From JABDGC01 sp964449835 (GTDB taxonomy: Bacteria > Pseudomonadota > Gammaproteobacteria > DSM-16500), in assembly GCA_964449835.1 (NCBI GenBank), contig CAYVBZ010000024.1, forward strand, positions 1-30,531: 30,531 bases of DNA. Direction: 5' to 3'. Shown here piece by piece: positions 6,142-14,488 of the stretch. Numbering within the stretch: position 1 is the stretch's first letter; every line of letters starts with the position of its first letter. Position numbers and translations under genes: made by a program. A model generated the notes under the pieces. It was not told the origin of the DNA and did not search any database. It saw only the letters and a list, made by a program, of their open reading frames with translations.

Positions 6142-7689
6142 ATGCAACGCTTGACCCTCATTCCAGAAGACCCTTGGCGCGTCGTCAACCATGACATTAA
6201 AGTAATGCTCAATGCCGCCATTCTCACCTTGGAACTGCAGAACACGAAAGACCCAAGTCACTTAGACCTTCTGAATATGTTGCACGAAATCGTGCTCCTC
6301 AGCTTAGACTCCCTCAGAAATAAAAAGGAACCCGATAGGGCAACTAAGGCGAAGATAATCGAGGACTATAAAAGCACTCTAGCGACAGCCTTGAAAAAAG
6401 CTAAGGCTTTAGAATCGGATGTTATTGAAAAAGAAGACATTCTTTCCGCTATTAAAAGCGCGCGGGCCGTTGCGGACCCCTCCCTGCCTCAGGCGCCCGC
6501 TCTCTTGGGCCCTTTGCTTAATACCAAGCTTCAAAGTCATAGCAACCAACTTCTAAAAAGCGAAAACAGCTGGGACCTGACTTTTATTCCGGAACATTTG
6601 AAACTGGCTCTCATCAGTGGAGACCAAGTCAACCTTCTAAAGTCCATCATTGGCAATTGCATCGAAAATGCCTGCCATTATGCTGGCGGAAGTAAAATTG
6701 ACATTATTATTCAGTCTCCCGATAAAGATGCCTTTTTTGAAATAATAATCAAGGACAATGGTCCAGGCATCAGTGCCGAGGTGTTAGAAGACATTCGGAA
6801 CAGCAAGGAAGTGACAACAGACGGAAATGGCATTGGACTGCAAGGTCTTACAGCTAAAGTTAAAAGCATGAACGACGGCGAGGTGATCATTGATAGTTTC
6901 ACCGAGGCAGCAAAGCATGGCACTCAATTTACCTGGCGGCTGCCAAAGGCCCTGGTGTTGGAACCCACTCAGCCCGACGCTTTTGTTTCAACAGCAGAAG
7001 AGTACAAAGAATCAAGCGAGGACAAGGAAAAACCTTACACCGTTTATTTTATTGACGACAACAAAAGCAATCGAAAGCTCATGGAGAAAATGCTGACTAT
7101 CACGCGCAATAAGCTGAATAAAGATTTGAAAAGTTTGCTCTTGCAAAATCTTAATATAGAAGCCATTGACACACCGGATAAATTGACGAAAAACTTTTTA
7201 GGTGATCCAAGAAAAATCGCAGGCATTATCACAGATATTGGTCTTGGCCTCGACTCAAACCGCAACGGCTTGACAGAAGCAAAGGTGCTTCAACCCATGA
7301 TTTTGAAAGGCGCAGTGATCTTGACTTACTCAGGAGAAACAGAAGAATATGTCAGCACAAGAGAAGACTTTTCACAAGAAGTAATCAGCGGCCACATCAT
7401 GAAGGGCGACGCGCAAACAAGAGCAAAATTGGAAGATTTTTTAAGGGCCGTGATCAATAATCTTTCGGCACAGCTTACAGAAACCCTTCCCTCGAAATTT
7501 TCCGCTCTAAAGGCTTTATCTAAAAGCCCAGAAGAAATTTGTGAGCAATTGGGGTTTCCTCCCGCGGCCTTGACGGAAACCTTGAGTGGTCTTGACGCAG
7601 GCCCTCCAGCTGTGCATTCTAAAGATAATGAGAACTTTATGAAACCTTTAACACAACCTGGCATGAGGCTCGGAGGCCCAGTAAGCTAA
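6142..7689 (+). CDS. Soluble hybrid histidine kinase with C-terminal receiver domain
   Basis: 515 aa with no signal peptide, membrane helix or recognisable sensor domain. A short N-terminal part holds an H-box-like NHDIKVMLNA (candidate phospho-His17) and helices. The ATPase domain (about 150-271) shows N-box Asn172/Asn176, G1 DNGPG (205-209) and G2 DGNGIGL (227-233). A receiver domain (about 298-440) has Asp305/Asp306, phospho-acceptor Asp365 in IITDIG, Thr395 and Lys421, all expected positions. A 75-residue tail of unknown role ends GMRLGGPVS. It should autophosphorylate and pass phosphate to its own receiver; the output is unknown. Start ATG 6142 with AGAGGA 8 bases before. The next gene starts 2 bases after the stop, so the two are translationally coupled. 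Confidence 0.85.
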   Translation: MQRLTLIPEDPWRVVNHDIKVMLNAAILTLELQNTKDPSHLDLLNMLHEIVLLSLDSLRNKKEPDRATKAKIIEDYKSTLATALKKAKALESDVIEKEDILSAIKSARAVADPSLPQAPALLGPLLNTKLQSHSNQLLKSENSWDLTFIPEHLKLALISGDQVNLLKSIIGNCIENACHYAGGSKIDIIIQSPDKDAFFEIIIKDNGPGISAEVLEDIRNSKEVTTDGNGIGLQGLTAKVKSMNDGEVIIDSFTEAAKHGTQFTWRLPKALVLEPTQPDAFVSTAEEYKESSEDKEKPYTVYFIDDNKSNRKLMEKMLTITRNKLNKDLKSLLLQNLNIEAIDTPDKLTKNFLGDPRKIAGIITDIGLGLDSNRNGLTEAKVLQPMILKGAVILTYSGETEEYVSTREDFSQEVISGHIMKGDAQTRAKLEDFLRAVINNLSAQLTETLPSKFSALKALSKSPEEICEQLGFPPAALTETLSGLDAGPPAVHSKDNENFMKPLTQPGMRLGGPVS

Positions 7690-7691
7690 AA

Positions 7692-8591
7692 ATGAAATCA
7701 CCGCGGTTTTTTTCTAGTTCCTTACTTGAATGCTTTTTAAAAGAGGATGAGCAAAAAGCGCTCGCCGTTTTTGAAGAAACCATTTGCAATGGGCCTGAAA
7801 GCGAGAAAACGAGTGTAGCACTCATTCTTGAATCGTATTCTCCTGAAATTGTTTTCCGGCTTAGCCAAACAAGCCCTCTTGTTAAATCATTTTGTATTGA
7901 GCGTGCCCCTTATCAAAAAGAATGGATTGAAAATCTGCAACAGCAAAACTGGCCCGGCGTCCTCATTCCAGGACAAGACGGGGCCCAAAACTGCGGGGTC
8001 TACGATCAATATCTCGGCGCCTATCTTTTCAAGGAATATAACGAGCTTGCATTAACCGATGAAAAGCTCGCCAATGGCTTTCTCGATCAGGCCTGCCGAC
8101 ATCATTTTTTATTCGCGCTGACTAGGCGCTGCGAACTCAACTTGTTGAAAATACAGAACCCCGCCTTAAACGACGCGAGAAGAGCTCTCGTCCTGAAAGA
8201 AATTGGAAAGGACGTTAATGTCCTTTCGAACGTCTATTGGTCGCTAGGGGCCGCCTTTGGCTGTCGTGTTTACATGCAACTGGGCAATTATTTTAACTCC
8301 CTCGACCAAGGCCAATTTGCTGCGGCGGCCAGAGTTTTTTACGAAAAAGGCACCTCCCTGTTTTGCACCGCGGAGCTTCTTGCAACTTGTGAAACCTCGC
8401 AGCAGATCTCTGATTTTTTAGTAAAGGATGCAAACTTTTTTGAGTATGTTTTTTCAATCCCCTTCAAAAGCTGGGACGATGCGAAAATGAACTATACCTT
8501 GAAATTTATTCAAGATGACTATAATCACTACTCTAGATTACAAGAGCAGGCGCAAATGGGAATGGATAACCATCAGCCAACCTTCAAATGA
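7692..8591 (+). CDS. Unrecognised cytosolic protein coupled to the histidine kinase
   Basis: 299 aa, no signal peptide or clear membrane helix, probably all-helical. Features include a central aromatic segment with VYDQYLGAYLFKEYNEL, a Cys/His-containing QACRHHFLFALTRRCEL, and FGCRVYMQLGNYFNSLDQ. I do not recognise a characterised family; the general look recalls uncharacterised Legionella helical proteins such as the DUF5630 group, a weak impression only. Its ATG is 2 bases past the kinase stop with no ribosome site at the right distance, so translation probably depends on the kinase gene and the two likely work together. No terminator is seen in the 29 bases before the convergent pyrC end. 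Confidence 0.7.
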   Translation: MKSPRFFSSSLLECFLKEDEQKALAVFEETICNGPESEKTSVALILESYSPEIVFRLSQTSPLVKSFCIERAPYQKEWIENLQQQNWPGVLIPGQDGAQNCGVYDQYLGAYLFKEYNELALTDEKLANGFLDQACRHHFLFALTRRCELNLLKIQNPALNDARRALVLKEIGKDVNVLSNVYWSLGAAFGCRVYMQLGNYFNSLDQGQFAAAARVFYEKGTSLFCTAELLATCETSQQISDFLVKDANFFEYVFSIPFKSWDDAKMNYTLKFIQDDYNHYSRLQEQAQMGMDNHQPTFK

Positions 8592-8620
8592 AAAAGAAAT
8601 AAGTTAGAGCAGCAAGAGAC

Positions 8621-9838
8621 TTAATCCAAATAGAAACAATTTCCATTAACAATGGTATAGACAGGCCACCCCTGTAGCATTCTCCCTGCAAAAGCCGACC
8701 AAGCGCATTTGGTTTTGAGCTTTTGGGGCAAAACTGCCGCTTTCCTATTTAAGTCGACTAAGACTAGGTCTTCCGTTTGAGGTAACTCAAAAATTTCTTG
8801 GGCCCGAGTAGAAGTTAAGCGCACGATCGTCTCTAGCGAAAGGAGTTTTTGATGATAGGCTGTCAGCAATAAGGGCAAGGTGGTTTCAATGCCAGGCATG
8901 CCGGAGGGACATTCGCCATAGGGTTTGGCCTTTTCAGCTTCTGTATGAGGGGCATGGTCTGAGCCAATGGTATCGATCAGCCCGCTCTCGATAGCAGCCA
9001 ATAAAATCGCGTTCTGTTCGGGTGCACGCAAAGGGGGATTGATCACAGCTTTTCCCTGCAGCTGCGCATAAAAGGTTTCATTTAAAAACAAATGATGCGG
9101 CGTGGTTTCGGCATAGACGGGCAAGCCTTCTGCCTTGGCCTGTTTAACCAGCGCAAGCTCCTCCGCCGTACTGAGATGCAAAATATACAAGCGTGTGCCA
9201 TATTTTTTCGTGAGAGCAATGGCCTTTTCCACCGCCATTCGGGCGGTCTCCACATCGCGCAGGACAGAATGAGCTTGATAGTTTTTCTCGCCTTGATACT
9301 GCCGCTTTCGCTCCTGCAATCGTTTTTCATCCTCTGCATGGACAGCCACCAGCATTTTCTGTTTAGCGGCCAGTTCGAAAACAGCCTGCAAGCTTTCATC
9401 GTCATCAATGACGAGGTTACCTGTGCTACAGCCCATGAACACTTTAATTCCAATGACCGCGTCTTTCACTTTCGGAATTTCAGCAAGATGATGTTTGTCG
9501 GCGCCGAAAAATAGCTGGTAACGCAAGGGAATACCCGCCTCCAGCAACTGAGACTCAATGAGCGCTTTTTTCTCTTTCAACAATTCCGCAGTGATCGTCG
9601 GCGGCAAGGTATTCGGCATATCAAAGACCGTGGTATAACCACCATAGATCGCGGCACGGGCCGCAGAGCGCCAATCTTCTTTATATTCCATTCCCGGCGT
9701 GCGGAAATGAACATGGGGATCGATGAGTCCCGGAAAAAAAGTCAGCCCTTGGGCATCAATTTCCAAATCCTTAACACTGGGAACAGAAAGGTCCTGTTTC
9801 TGGCCTGAAAGAGAATATACATTTTTAATGTGAATCAC
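8621..9838 (-). CDS. pyrC: Dihydroorotase, class I type
   Basis: Third step of pyrimidine synthesis: cyclises carbamoyl-aspartate to dihydroorotate. Amidohydrolase fold with metal ligands His42/His44 in DPHVHFRTPG, a Lys132 in GIKVFMG at the position carboxylated in many relatives, His167 in VAVHAED, His221 in LHLSTAEE, and the Asp294 motif GSDHAPHT. At 405 aa with an N-terminal PGLIDPHVH strand it belongs to the long class I group (TIGR00857-like), not the short 348-aa E. coli PyrC. The start is GTG at 9838, with AAGGA upstream; the nearby ATG is out of frame and stops at once. It is the last gene of the pyr operon, 12 bases after pyrI. Confidence 0.93.
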   Translation of the reverse strand: MIHIKNVYSLSGQKQDLSVPSVKDLEIDAQGLTFFPGLIDPHVHFRTPGMEYKEDWRSAARAAIYGGYTTVFDMPNTLPPTITAELLKEKKALIESQLLEAGIPLRYQLFFGADKHHLAEIPKVKDAVIGIKVFMGCSTGNLVIDDDESLQAVFELAAKQKMLVAVHAEDEKRLQERKRQYQGEKNYQAHSVLRDVETARMAVEKAIALTKKYGTRLYILHLSTAEELALVKQAKAEGLPVYAETTPHHLFLNETFYAQLQGKAVINPPLRAPEQNAILLAAIESGLIDTIGSDHAPHTEAEKAKPYGECPSGMPGIETTLPLLLTAYHQKLLSLETIVRLTSTRAQEIFELPQTEDLVLVDLNRKAAVLPQKLKTKCAWSAFAGRMLQGWPVYTIVNGNCFYLD

Positions 9839-9850
9839 AGCATTTCCTTC

Positions 9851-10297
9851 TTACATGCAATCGCGGTCATAGATTTTTTCGCAGTAGTGGCAGGTCAGTT
9901 TAATTTGTTTACGGTCTTCGGAGATGTAGAAATGGCTGGGCACGGGTTCGAGGTGGGTGATGCAGACGGGGTTGGGGCAGACGAAGACTTTCATCATCGA
10001 GGCAGGTAGGCGGGTTTTTACTTTTTCAGTCACTTCAAAGTCGCGGATGACATTGATGGTGGCGGAAGGGGAGAAAACCACGATTTCATTTGCTTCTTGG
10101 TTGGATAAAATTCGGTTTTCAATTTTAATGAGGTCCTTTTTGCCCAGGCTTTTACTGGGTAAATGCAGGCCGATCGTGACTTTATTTGTGCTGTTCTCAA
10201 GACCCAGTAAATGAATAACGCGTAAAGCCTGGCCCGGTGCGAGATGGTCAATCACCGTGCCGTTTTTAATGGCGGAAACAGGTAAGGTTTCACTCAT
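9851..10297 (-). CDS. pyrI: Aspartate carbamoyltransferase regulatory chain
   Basis: 148-aa nucleotide-binding regulatory subunit that assembles with PyrB into the allosteric holoenzyme. Seen: the N-terminal AIKNGTVIDHL allosteric strand, and the C-terminal zinc site with CPNPVC and CHYC (C-x4-C ... C-x2-C) that bridges to the catalytic chain. Start ATG 10297 is preferred over a longer one at 10324 because GGGAGGGG lies just before it and the N-terminus then matches E. coli PyrI. It overlaps the pyrB stop by 8 bases, so translation is coupled. Presence of PyrI implies feedback control of the enzyme by CTP/ATP. Confidence 0.95.
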   Translation of the reverse strand: MSETLPVSAIKNGTVIDHLAPGQALRVIHLLGLENSTNKVTIGLHLPSKSLGKKDLIKIENRILSNQEANEIVVFSPSATINVIRDFEVTEKVKTRLPASMMKVFVCPNPVCITHLEPVPSHFYISEDRKQIKLTCHYCEKIYDRDCM

Positions 10298-11234
10298 GCA
10301 GGCCCCTCCCATCAAGGTTTTCATTTAAAATTAAACTGAGGAGTGCTTGTCGGACAGGCACTGCGTTGGCTGCTTGTTGGAAATAATAGGCATAGGGTGT
10401 TTCGTCCACTTCCTTGCTGATTTCATTAATGCGCGGCAAGGGGTGAAGGATTTTTAGGTTCGATTTGGCCTTGGCCAAGACCTGCGGCGTCAAAATAAAT
10501 TGATTACGCACCAACTGATACTCCGAACTGTTGAAACGTTCCTGCTGAATGCGTGTCATATACAAAACGTCTACTTTGGGGACCACTTCCTCCAAGCTTT
10601 TATGAAAAGAAAAGCGAATGCCGCGCTTTTTCATGGTATCGCAGACAGATTCTGGCAAGGCTAGCGTTTCGGGGGAAACCAAATACAAGCGCACATCAAA
10701 AAGGGAGCAGAGCTGCGTAAAGGAATGAATGGTGCGCCCATACTTAAGATCGCCCACCAGCGCGATCGAGAGGCCATTGATCTCTCGCTGACATTCTTGA
10801 ATGGTGAAAAGATCCAACAAGGCTTGTGTGGGATGCTGGTTCGCGCCATCTCCCGCATTAATCACAGGACAAGCAGCCGCTTCGCGCGCCAAGGTGGCCG
10901 CACCCTCGTTCGGATGGCGAACCACAATCAGATCGGCATAGGCTGAAATCACGCGCATGGTGTCATAGAGCGTTTCCCCTTTGTGCGTTGAGATGGTCTC
11001 TTCGCTGGTAAAACCAATAACCTTTCCACCCAAGCGCAGGGTCGACGTTTCGAAGGAAAGACGGGTACGGGTGGAAGCTTCAAAAAAACAGTGTGCAATG
11101 ACTTTGTCTTTCAGTGCTGGGCCTTGCTTGTTGTTCTTAAACTTCTGTGCAGTAGCATAAATCAGCTCCCAGTCCGCCAGCTGAATATCTTTGGCGGAAA
11201 TGAGGCTTTTTTGAAATAAGGAATTGGCGCTCAT
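10290..11234 (-). CDS. pyrB: Aspartate carbamoyltransferase catalytic chain
   Basis: Catalyses carbamoyl phosphate + aspartate to carbamoyl-aspartate. Signature residues are present: FFEASTRTRLSFE (carbamoyl-phosphate loop), HPTQALLDL, YMTRIQQERF and LHPLPRINEI. With the ATG at 11234 the protein is 314 aa and begins MSANSLFQKSLIS, aligning with E. coli PyrB; GAAGGT precedes it. An alternative ATG at 11267 overlaps the carB TGA as ATGA and would add 11 residues. It is followed by pyrI with an overlap, so both chains are made together. Confidence 0.96.
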   Translation of the reverse strand: MSANSLFQKSLISAKDIQLADWELIYATAQKFKNNKQGPALKDKVIAHCFFEASTRTRLSFETSTLRLGGKVIGFTSEETISTHKGETLYDTMRVISAYADLIVVRHPNEGAATLAREAAACPVINAGDGANQHPTQALLDLFTIQECQREINGLSIALVGDLKYGRTIHSFTQLCSLFDVRLYLVSPETLALPESVCDTMKKRGIRFSFHKSLEEVVPKVDVLYMTRIQQERFNSSEYQLVRNQFILTPQVLAKAKSNLKILHPLPRINEISKEVDETPYAYYFQQAANAVPVRQALLSLILNENLDGRGLHE

Positions 11235-11263
11235 GACGGACCTTCGTTCAATTGAGTGAGTAT

Positions 11264-14200
11264 TCATGCTACACCTTGCAGGCCGGGGACGGCGCTCGTC
11301 TCAACACCCACGATTTCTTGCCAGGAGCGCACCGGCAGGGTGACATCCCGCAGCTCAATCAAGCATTGCAGCATCAGCAAGGCTTTTTGGGGATTGGTAA
11401 TCAAGGGAATATGATGATCAATGGCGGCGCGCCGAATCCGGTAGCCGTCCGAATGATTATTGGGTTTTTGATTGCTGGGAATGTTAATGATCAAGTCCAC
11501 TTTCCGCCCTGCAATAACCGTCTGAATATTCGGTTCGCAATTTTCGCTGGCCTTGAAGATAAAATAGGAAGCCACGCCGTTTTTAAAGAGGAAAGAATGG
11601 GTGCCGTCTGTGCTATAAATTTGCCAGCGCTGCGCTTCTAGTTGCTGCAAATAAGGCAGCAGCTTGGGCTTGTAGTGGTCCGCAATGGAGACCAGAATAT
11701 TTTTATTCCGCACCATTTGCTCTGAGGCGAGCCAGGCGCGCCAATAGGCATCCAATAAATTATCGCCGATACAGGCCACTTCTCCGGTCGAGGCCATTTC
11801 CACGTGCGCAACAGGGTCAGCCCCTTTCAAACGCTGATAGGAAAACTGCGGCGCCTTCACCCCCACATAGTCCAGCTCCAAAGTGTTGTAATTGCGCGCT
11901 TGCGGCACGCCCAGCATCGACTTGATGGCGATTTCAATAAAATTATGTGTCGTCACCTTGGACACAAAAGGGAAAGAACGCGAAGCACGCAGGTTACATT
12001 CAATGACCTGGATCTTGTTGTTCTTGGCGATGAACTGTAAATTAAAAGGGCCTGTGATATTTAGCGCCCGCACAATTTCCTTGGTGATTTTTTTCGTGCG
12101 GCGGATCGTTTCAAGATATAAATTTTGCGGCGGCAGGACTAAAGTCGCATCACCCGAATGAACGCCGGCATTTTCAATGTGCTCGTTGATTGCTTCAATT
12201 AAAATTTCGCCGTGGCTCGCAACGCCGTCAATCTCAAGCTCTTTGGCATCCAGAATAAACTTGGAAATCACGACCGGATGTTCCGGCGAAACCAAGGAGG
12301 CTTGTTTTAAAAACTCTTGCAAAGAAGAATCGTCGTAGGCCACGTTCATGGCCGCACCGGAAAGAATGTAGGAAGGACGAATCAAGACTGGATAACCAAT
12401 TTCACGCGCAAACTCTTTGGCAGCCGCCAAACTCGTGAGACTTTGCCAGGCCGGTTGATCGATATTCAATTCATTTAATAAGGCGGAAAATTTTTCGCGG
12501 TTTTCCGCGCGATCGATGTCTTTGGCCGAAGTACCCATCAAATGATAGCCCGCTTGCGCCAAAGGCAAAGCCAAATTATTCGCGATTTGCCCGCCCACCG
12601 AGACCACAAGACCCATGGCTTTTTCAAAATCTGCGATATCGCGCACACGCTCAAGAGTCAATTGTTCAAAGTAAAGCCGGTCGGATTCATCATAATCGGT
12701 GGAGACCGTTTCAGGATTGGAGTTAATTAAAATAGCGGTCTTGCCCAGGCGCCGCAAAGTGCGCGAAGTATTGACCGCACACCAATCAAACTCAACAGAA
12801 GAACCGATGGCATAGGGACCAGAACCCAAGACTAGGATAGGCCGCTCTTGTGAGGGAGCCAAATCATGCTCACAGCCGTGATAAGTCAGATAGAGATAAT
12901 TAGTTTGCGCGGCAAACTCACCTGCTAAGGTATCAATTTGTTTGACGACGGGTGTAATGCCAGCAGTGATACGCTTTTCTCGGATTCGGTCTTCACCTTC
13001 TTCCGTCAAACGGCCTAGGGCACGATCGGAAAAGCCCAAGCCTTTAGCTTGCCGCAAAGTCTCCGTGCTCAAGCCTGCTTTTTTCACGGTTTTTTCGAAT
13101 TCGGCAATTTGGGCCACGCGGACCAGGAACCAAGAATCAATTCGGCTCCATTGAAAAGCCTCCAAAACGGTCCCACCCTTCAAGAAATACTGATACAAAG
13201 CAAAAAGACGCCGGTCGGTAGGATTTTTGATTTCATCTTCACAATCCTCAATGCGCACCGGATAATCACTTAAGCACGAAGCACCAATATTCAACATGCC
13301 AACTGCCTTTTGCAGCGCTTCCGCAAAGGAACGGCCAATGGCCATGACTTCGCCGACACTTTTCATTTCAGTGCCAATCGTGCGGCCAGCACTTTTCAAT
13401 TTCTGTGTGTCCCAGCGCGGAATTTTGACGACCACATAATCCAGGGCGGGCTCGAAAAAAGCGCAGGTTTTTTGCGTCACGCCATTCGGCACTTCATGCA
13501 GCAAATAGCCAAGCGCGAGCTTGGCCGCCACAAAGGCCAAAGGATAACCAGTGGCCTTTGAAGCCAAGGCGGAAGAACGGGAAAGCCGGGCATTCACTTC
13601 GATGACGCGATAGTCCCCATTTTCCGGATTGATCGCGAATTGAATGTTGCACTCTCCGGCAATACCAAAATGATTGGCCACTTGAATGGCGATATTCCGC
13701 AAAAATTGATGCTCGGCATTCGTCAAGGTCTGTGCCGGCGCCACCACAATGCTTTCACCGGTATGGATACCCATGGGATCCATGTTTTCCATATTACAAA
13801 TGGTCAAGGTATTGCCGAAAGCATCGCGGACAATTTCATATTCAAATTCTTTCCAGCCAAATAAATATTCTTCAATGAGCACTTGCGGGGCCGCCGCAAA
13901 ACATTCAAGCGCGCGCTGCCTCAACTCCTGTGGCGTGTCGATTTTACCGGAACCCAAGCCACCCAAAGAAAAGCCCGAGCGCAGCATGACGGGATAACCA
14001 ATTTTTTCCGCCGCGGCCAAAGCCTCTTCCACTGTAGTCGCGCAAAAACTTTTGGGAGACTGAACACCAATGGATTCTAAAGCTTGCTTAAAAATATCGC
14101 GGTCTTCTGTTTGGCGGATAGCCTCGACGCTTGTGCCCAACACTTCTACCTGGTACTTCGCCAAAACACCATTTTCTGCCAGGAGGAAGCCCAAGTTTAA

Positions 14201-14479
14201 AGCCGTTTGCCCGCCAAAACCTAAGAGAATGCCATCGGGCCGTTCTTTTTCAATGAGGGAGGTCACGACATCAAGATTCAGCGGCTGCAAATAAACCCGG
14301 TCCGCCATTTGCGGGTCGGTTTGAATGGTGGCAATGTTGGGATTCACCAGAATGGTCTTAATGCCTTCTTCTTTTAAGGCCTTGATCGCCTGAGAACCCG
14401 AGTAATCAAATTCGCCCGCCTGGCCAATGCGTAAACCGCCTGAGCCGAGTAGTAGAACTTTTTTGCCTTTAAACCGCAT
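11264..14479 (-). CDS. carB: Carbamoyl-phosphate synthase large chain, CAD/Bacteroidetes-like type
   Basis: 1071-aa synthetase that makes carbamoyl phosphate from bicarbonate, ATP and ammonia from CarA. Two homologous halves with ATP-grasp domains (about 1-400 and 550-935) and a C-terminal regulatory MGS-like domain. The N-terminus GSGGLRIGQAGEFDYSGSQ and the later ILVNPNIATIQT, GFGGQTALN look like eukaryotic CAD and Bacteroidetes enzymes; E. coli CarB instead has GSGPIVIGQACEFDYSG and ILVNSNPATIMT. Start ATG 14479 lies 9 bases after the carA stop, with AGAGG between. Length is normal and no frameshift is seen. Confidence 0.96.
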   Translation of the reverse strand: MRFKGKKVLLLGSGGLRIGQAGEFDYSGSQAIKALKEEGIKTILVNPNIATIQTDPQMADRVYLQPLNLDVVTSLIEKERPDGILLGFGGQTALNLGFLLAENGVLAKYQVEVLGTSVEAIRQTEDRDIFKQALESIGVQSPKSFCATTVEEALAAAEKIGYPVMLRSGFSLGGLGSGKIDTPQELRQRALECFAAAPQVLIEEYLFGWKEFEYEIVRDAFGNTLTICNMENMDPMGIHTGESIVVAPAQTLTNAEHQFLRNIAIQVANHFGIAGECNIQFAINPENGDYRVIEVNARLSRSSALASKATGYPLAFVAAKLALGYLLHEVPNGVTQKTCAFFEPALDYVVVKIPRWDTQKLKSAGRTIGTEMKSVGEVMAIGRSFAEALQKAVGMLNIGASCLSDYPVRIEDCEDEIKNPTDRRLFALYQYFLKGGTVLEAFQWSRIDSWFLVRVAQIAEFEKTVKKAGLSTETLRQAKGLGFSDRALGRLTEEGEDRIREKRITAGITPVVKQIDTLAGEFAAQTNYLYLTYHGCEHDLAPSQERPILVLGSGPYAIGSSVEFDWCAVNTSRTLRRLGKTAILINSNPETVSTDYDESDRLYFEQLTLERVRDIADFEKAMGLVVSVGGQIANNLALPLAQAGYHLMGTSAKDIDRAENREKFSALLNELNIDQPAWQSLTSLAAAKEFAREIGYPVLIRPSYILSGAAMNVAYDDSSLQEFLKQASLVSPEHPVVISKFILDAKELEIDGVASHGEILIEAINEHIENAGVHSGDATLVLPPQNLYLETIRRTKKITKEIVRALNITGPFNLQFIAKNNKIQVIECNLRASRSFPFVSKVTTHNFIEIAIKSMLGVPQARNYNTLELDYVGVKAPQFSYQRLKGADPVAHVEMASTGEVACIGDNLLDAYWRAWLASEQMVRNKNILVSIADHYKPKLLPYLQQLEAQRWQIYSTDGTHSFLFKNGVASYFIFKASENCEPNIQTVIAGRKVDLIINIPSNQKPNNHSDGYRIRRAAIDHHIPLITNPQKALLMLQCLIELRDVTLPVRSWQEIVGVETSAVPGLQGVA

Positions 14480-14488
14480 ACAACGCCT

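Noticed and set aside
11235..11267. Upstream pyrB start overlapping the carB stop as ATGA.
   Set aside because: Adds 11 residues not seen at family N-termini; the ATG at 11234 has its own ribosome site. Kept as an alternative only.
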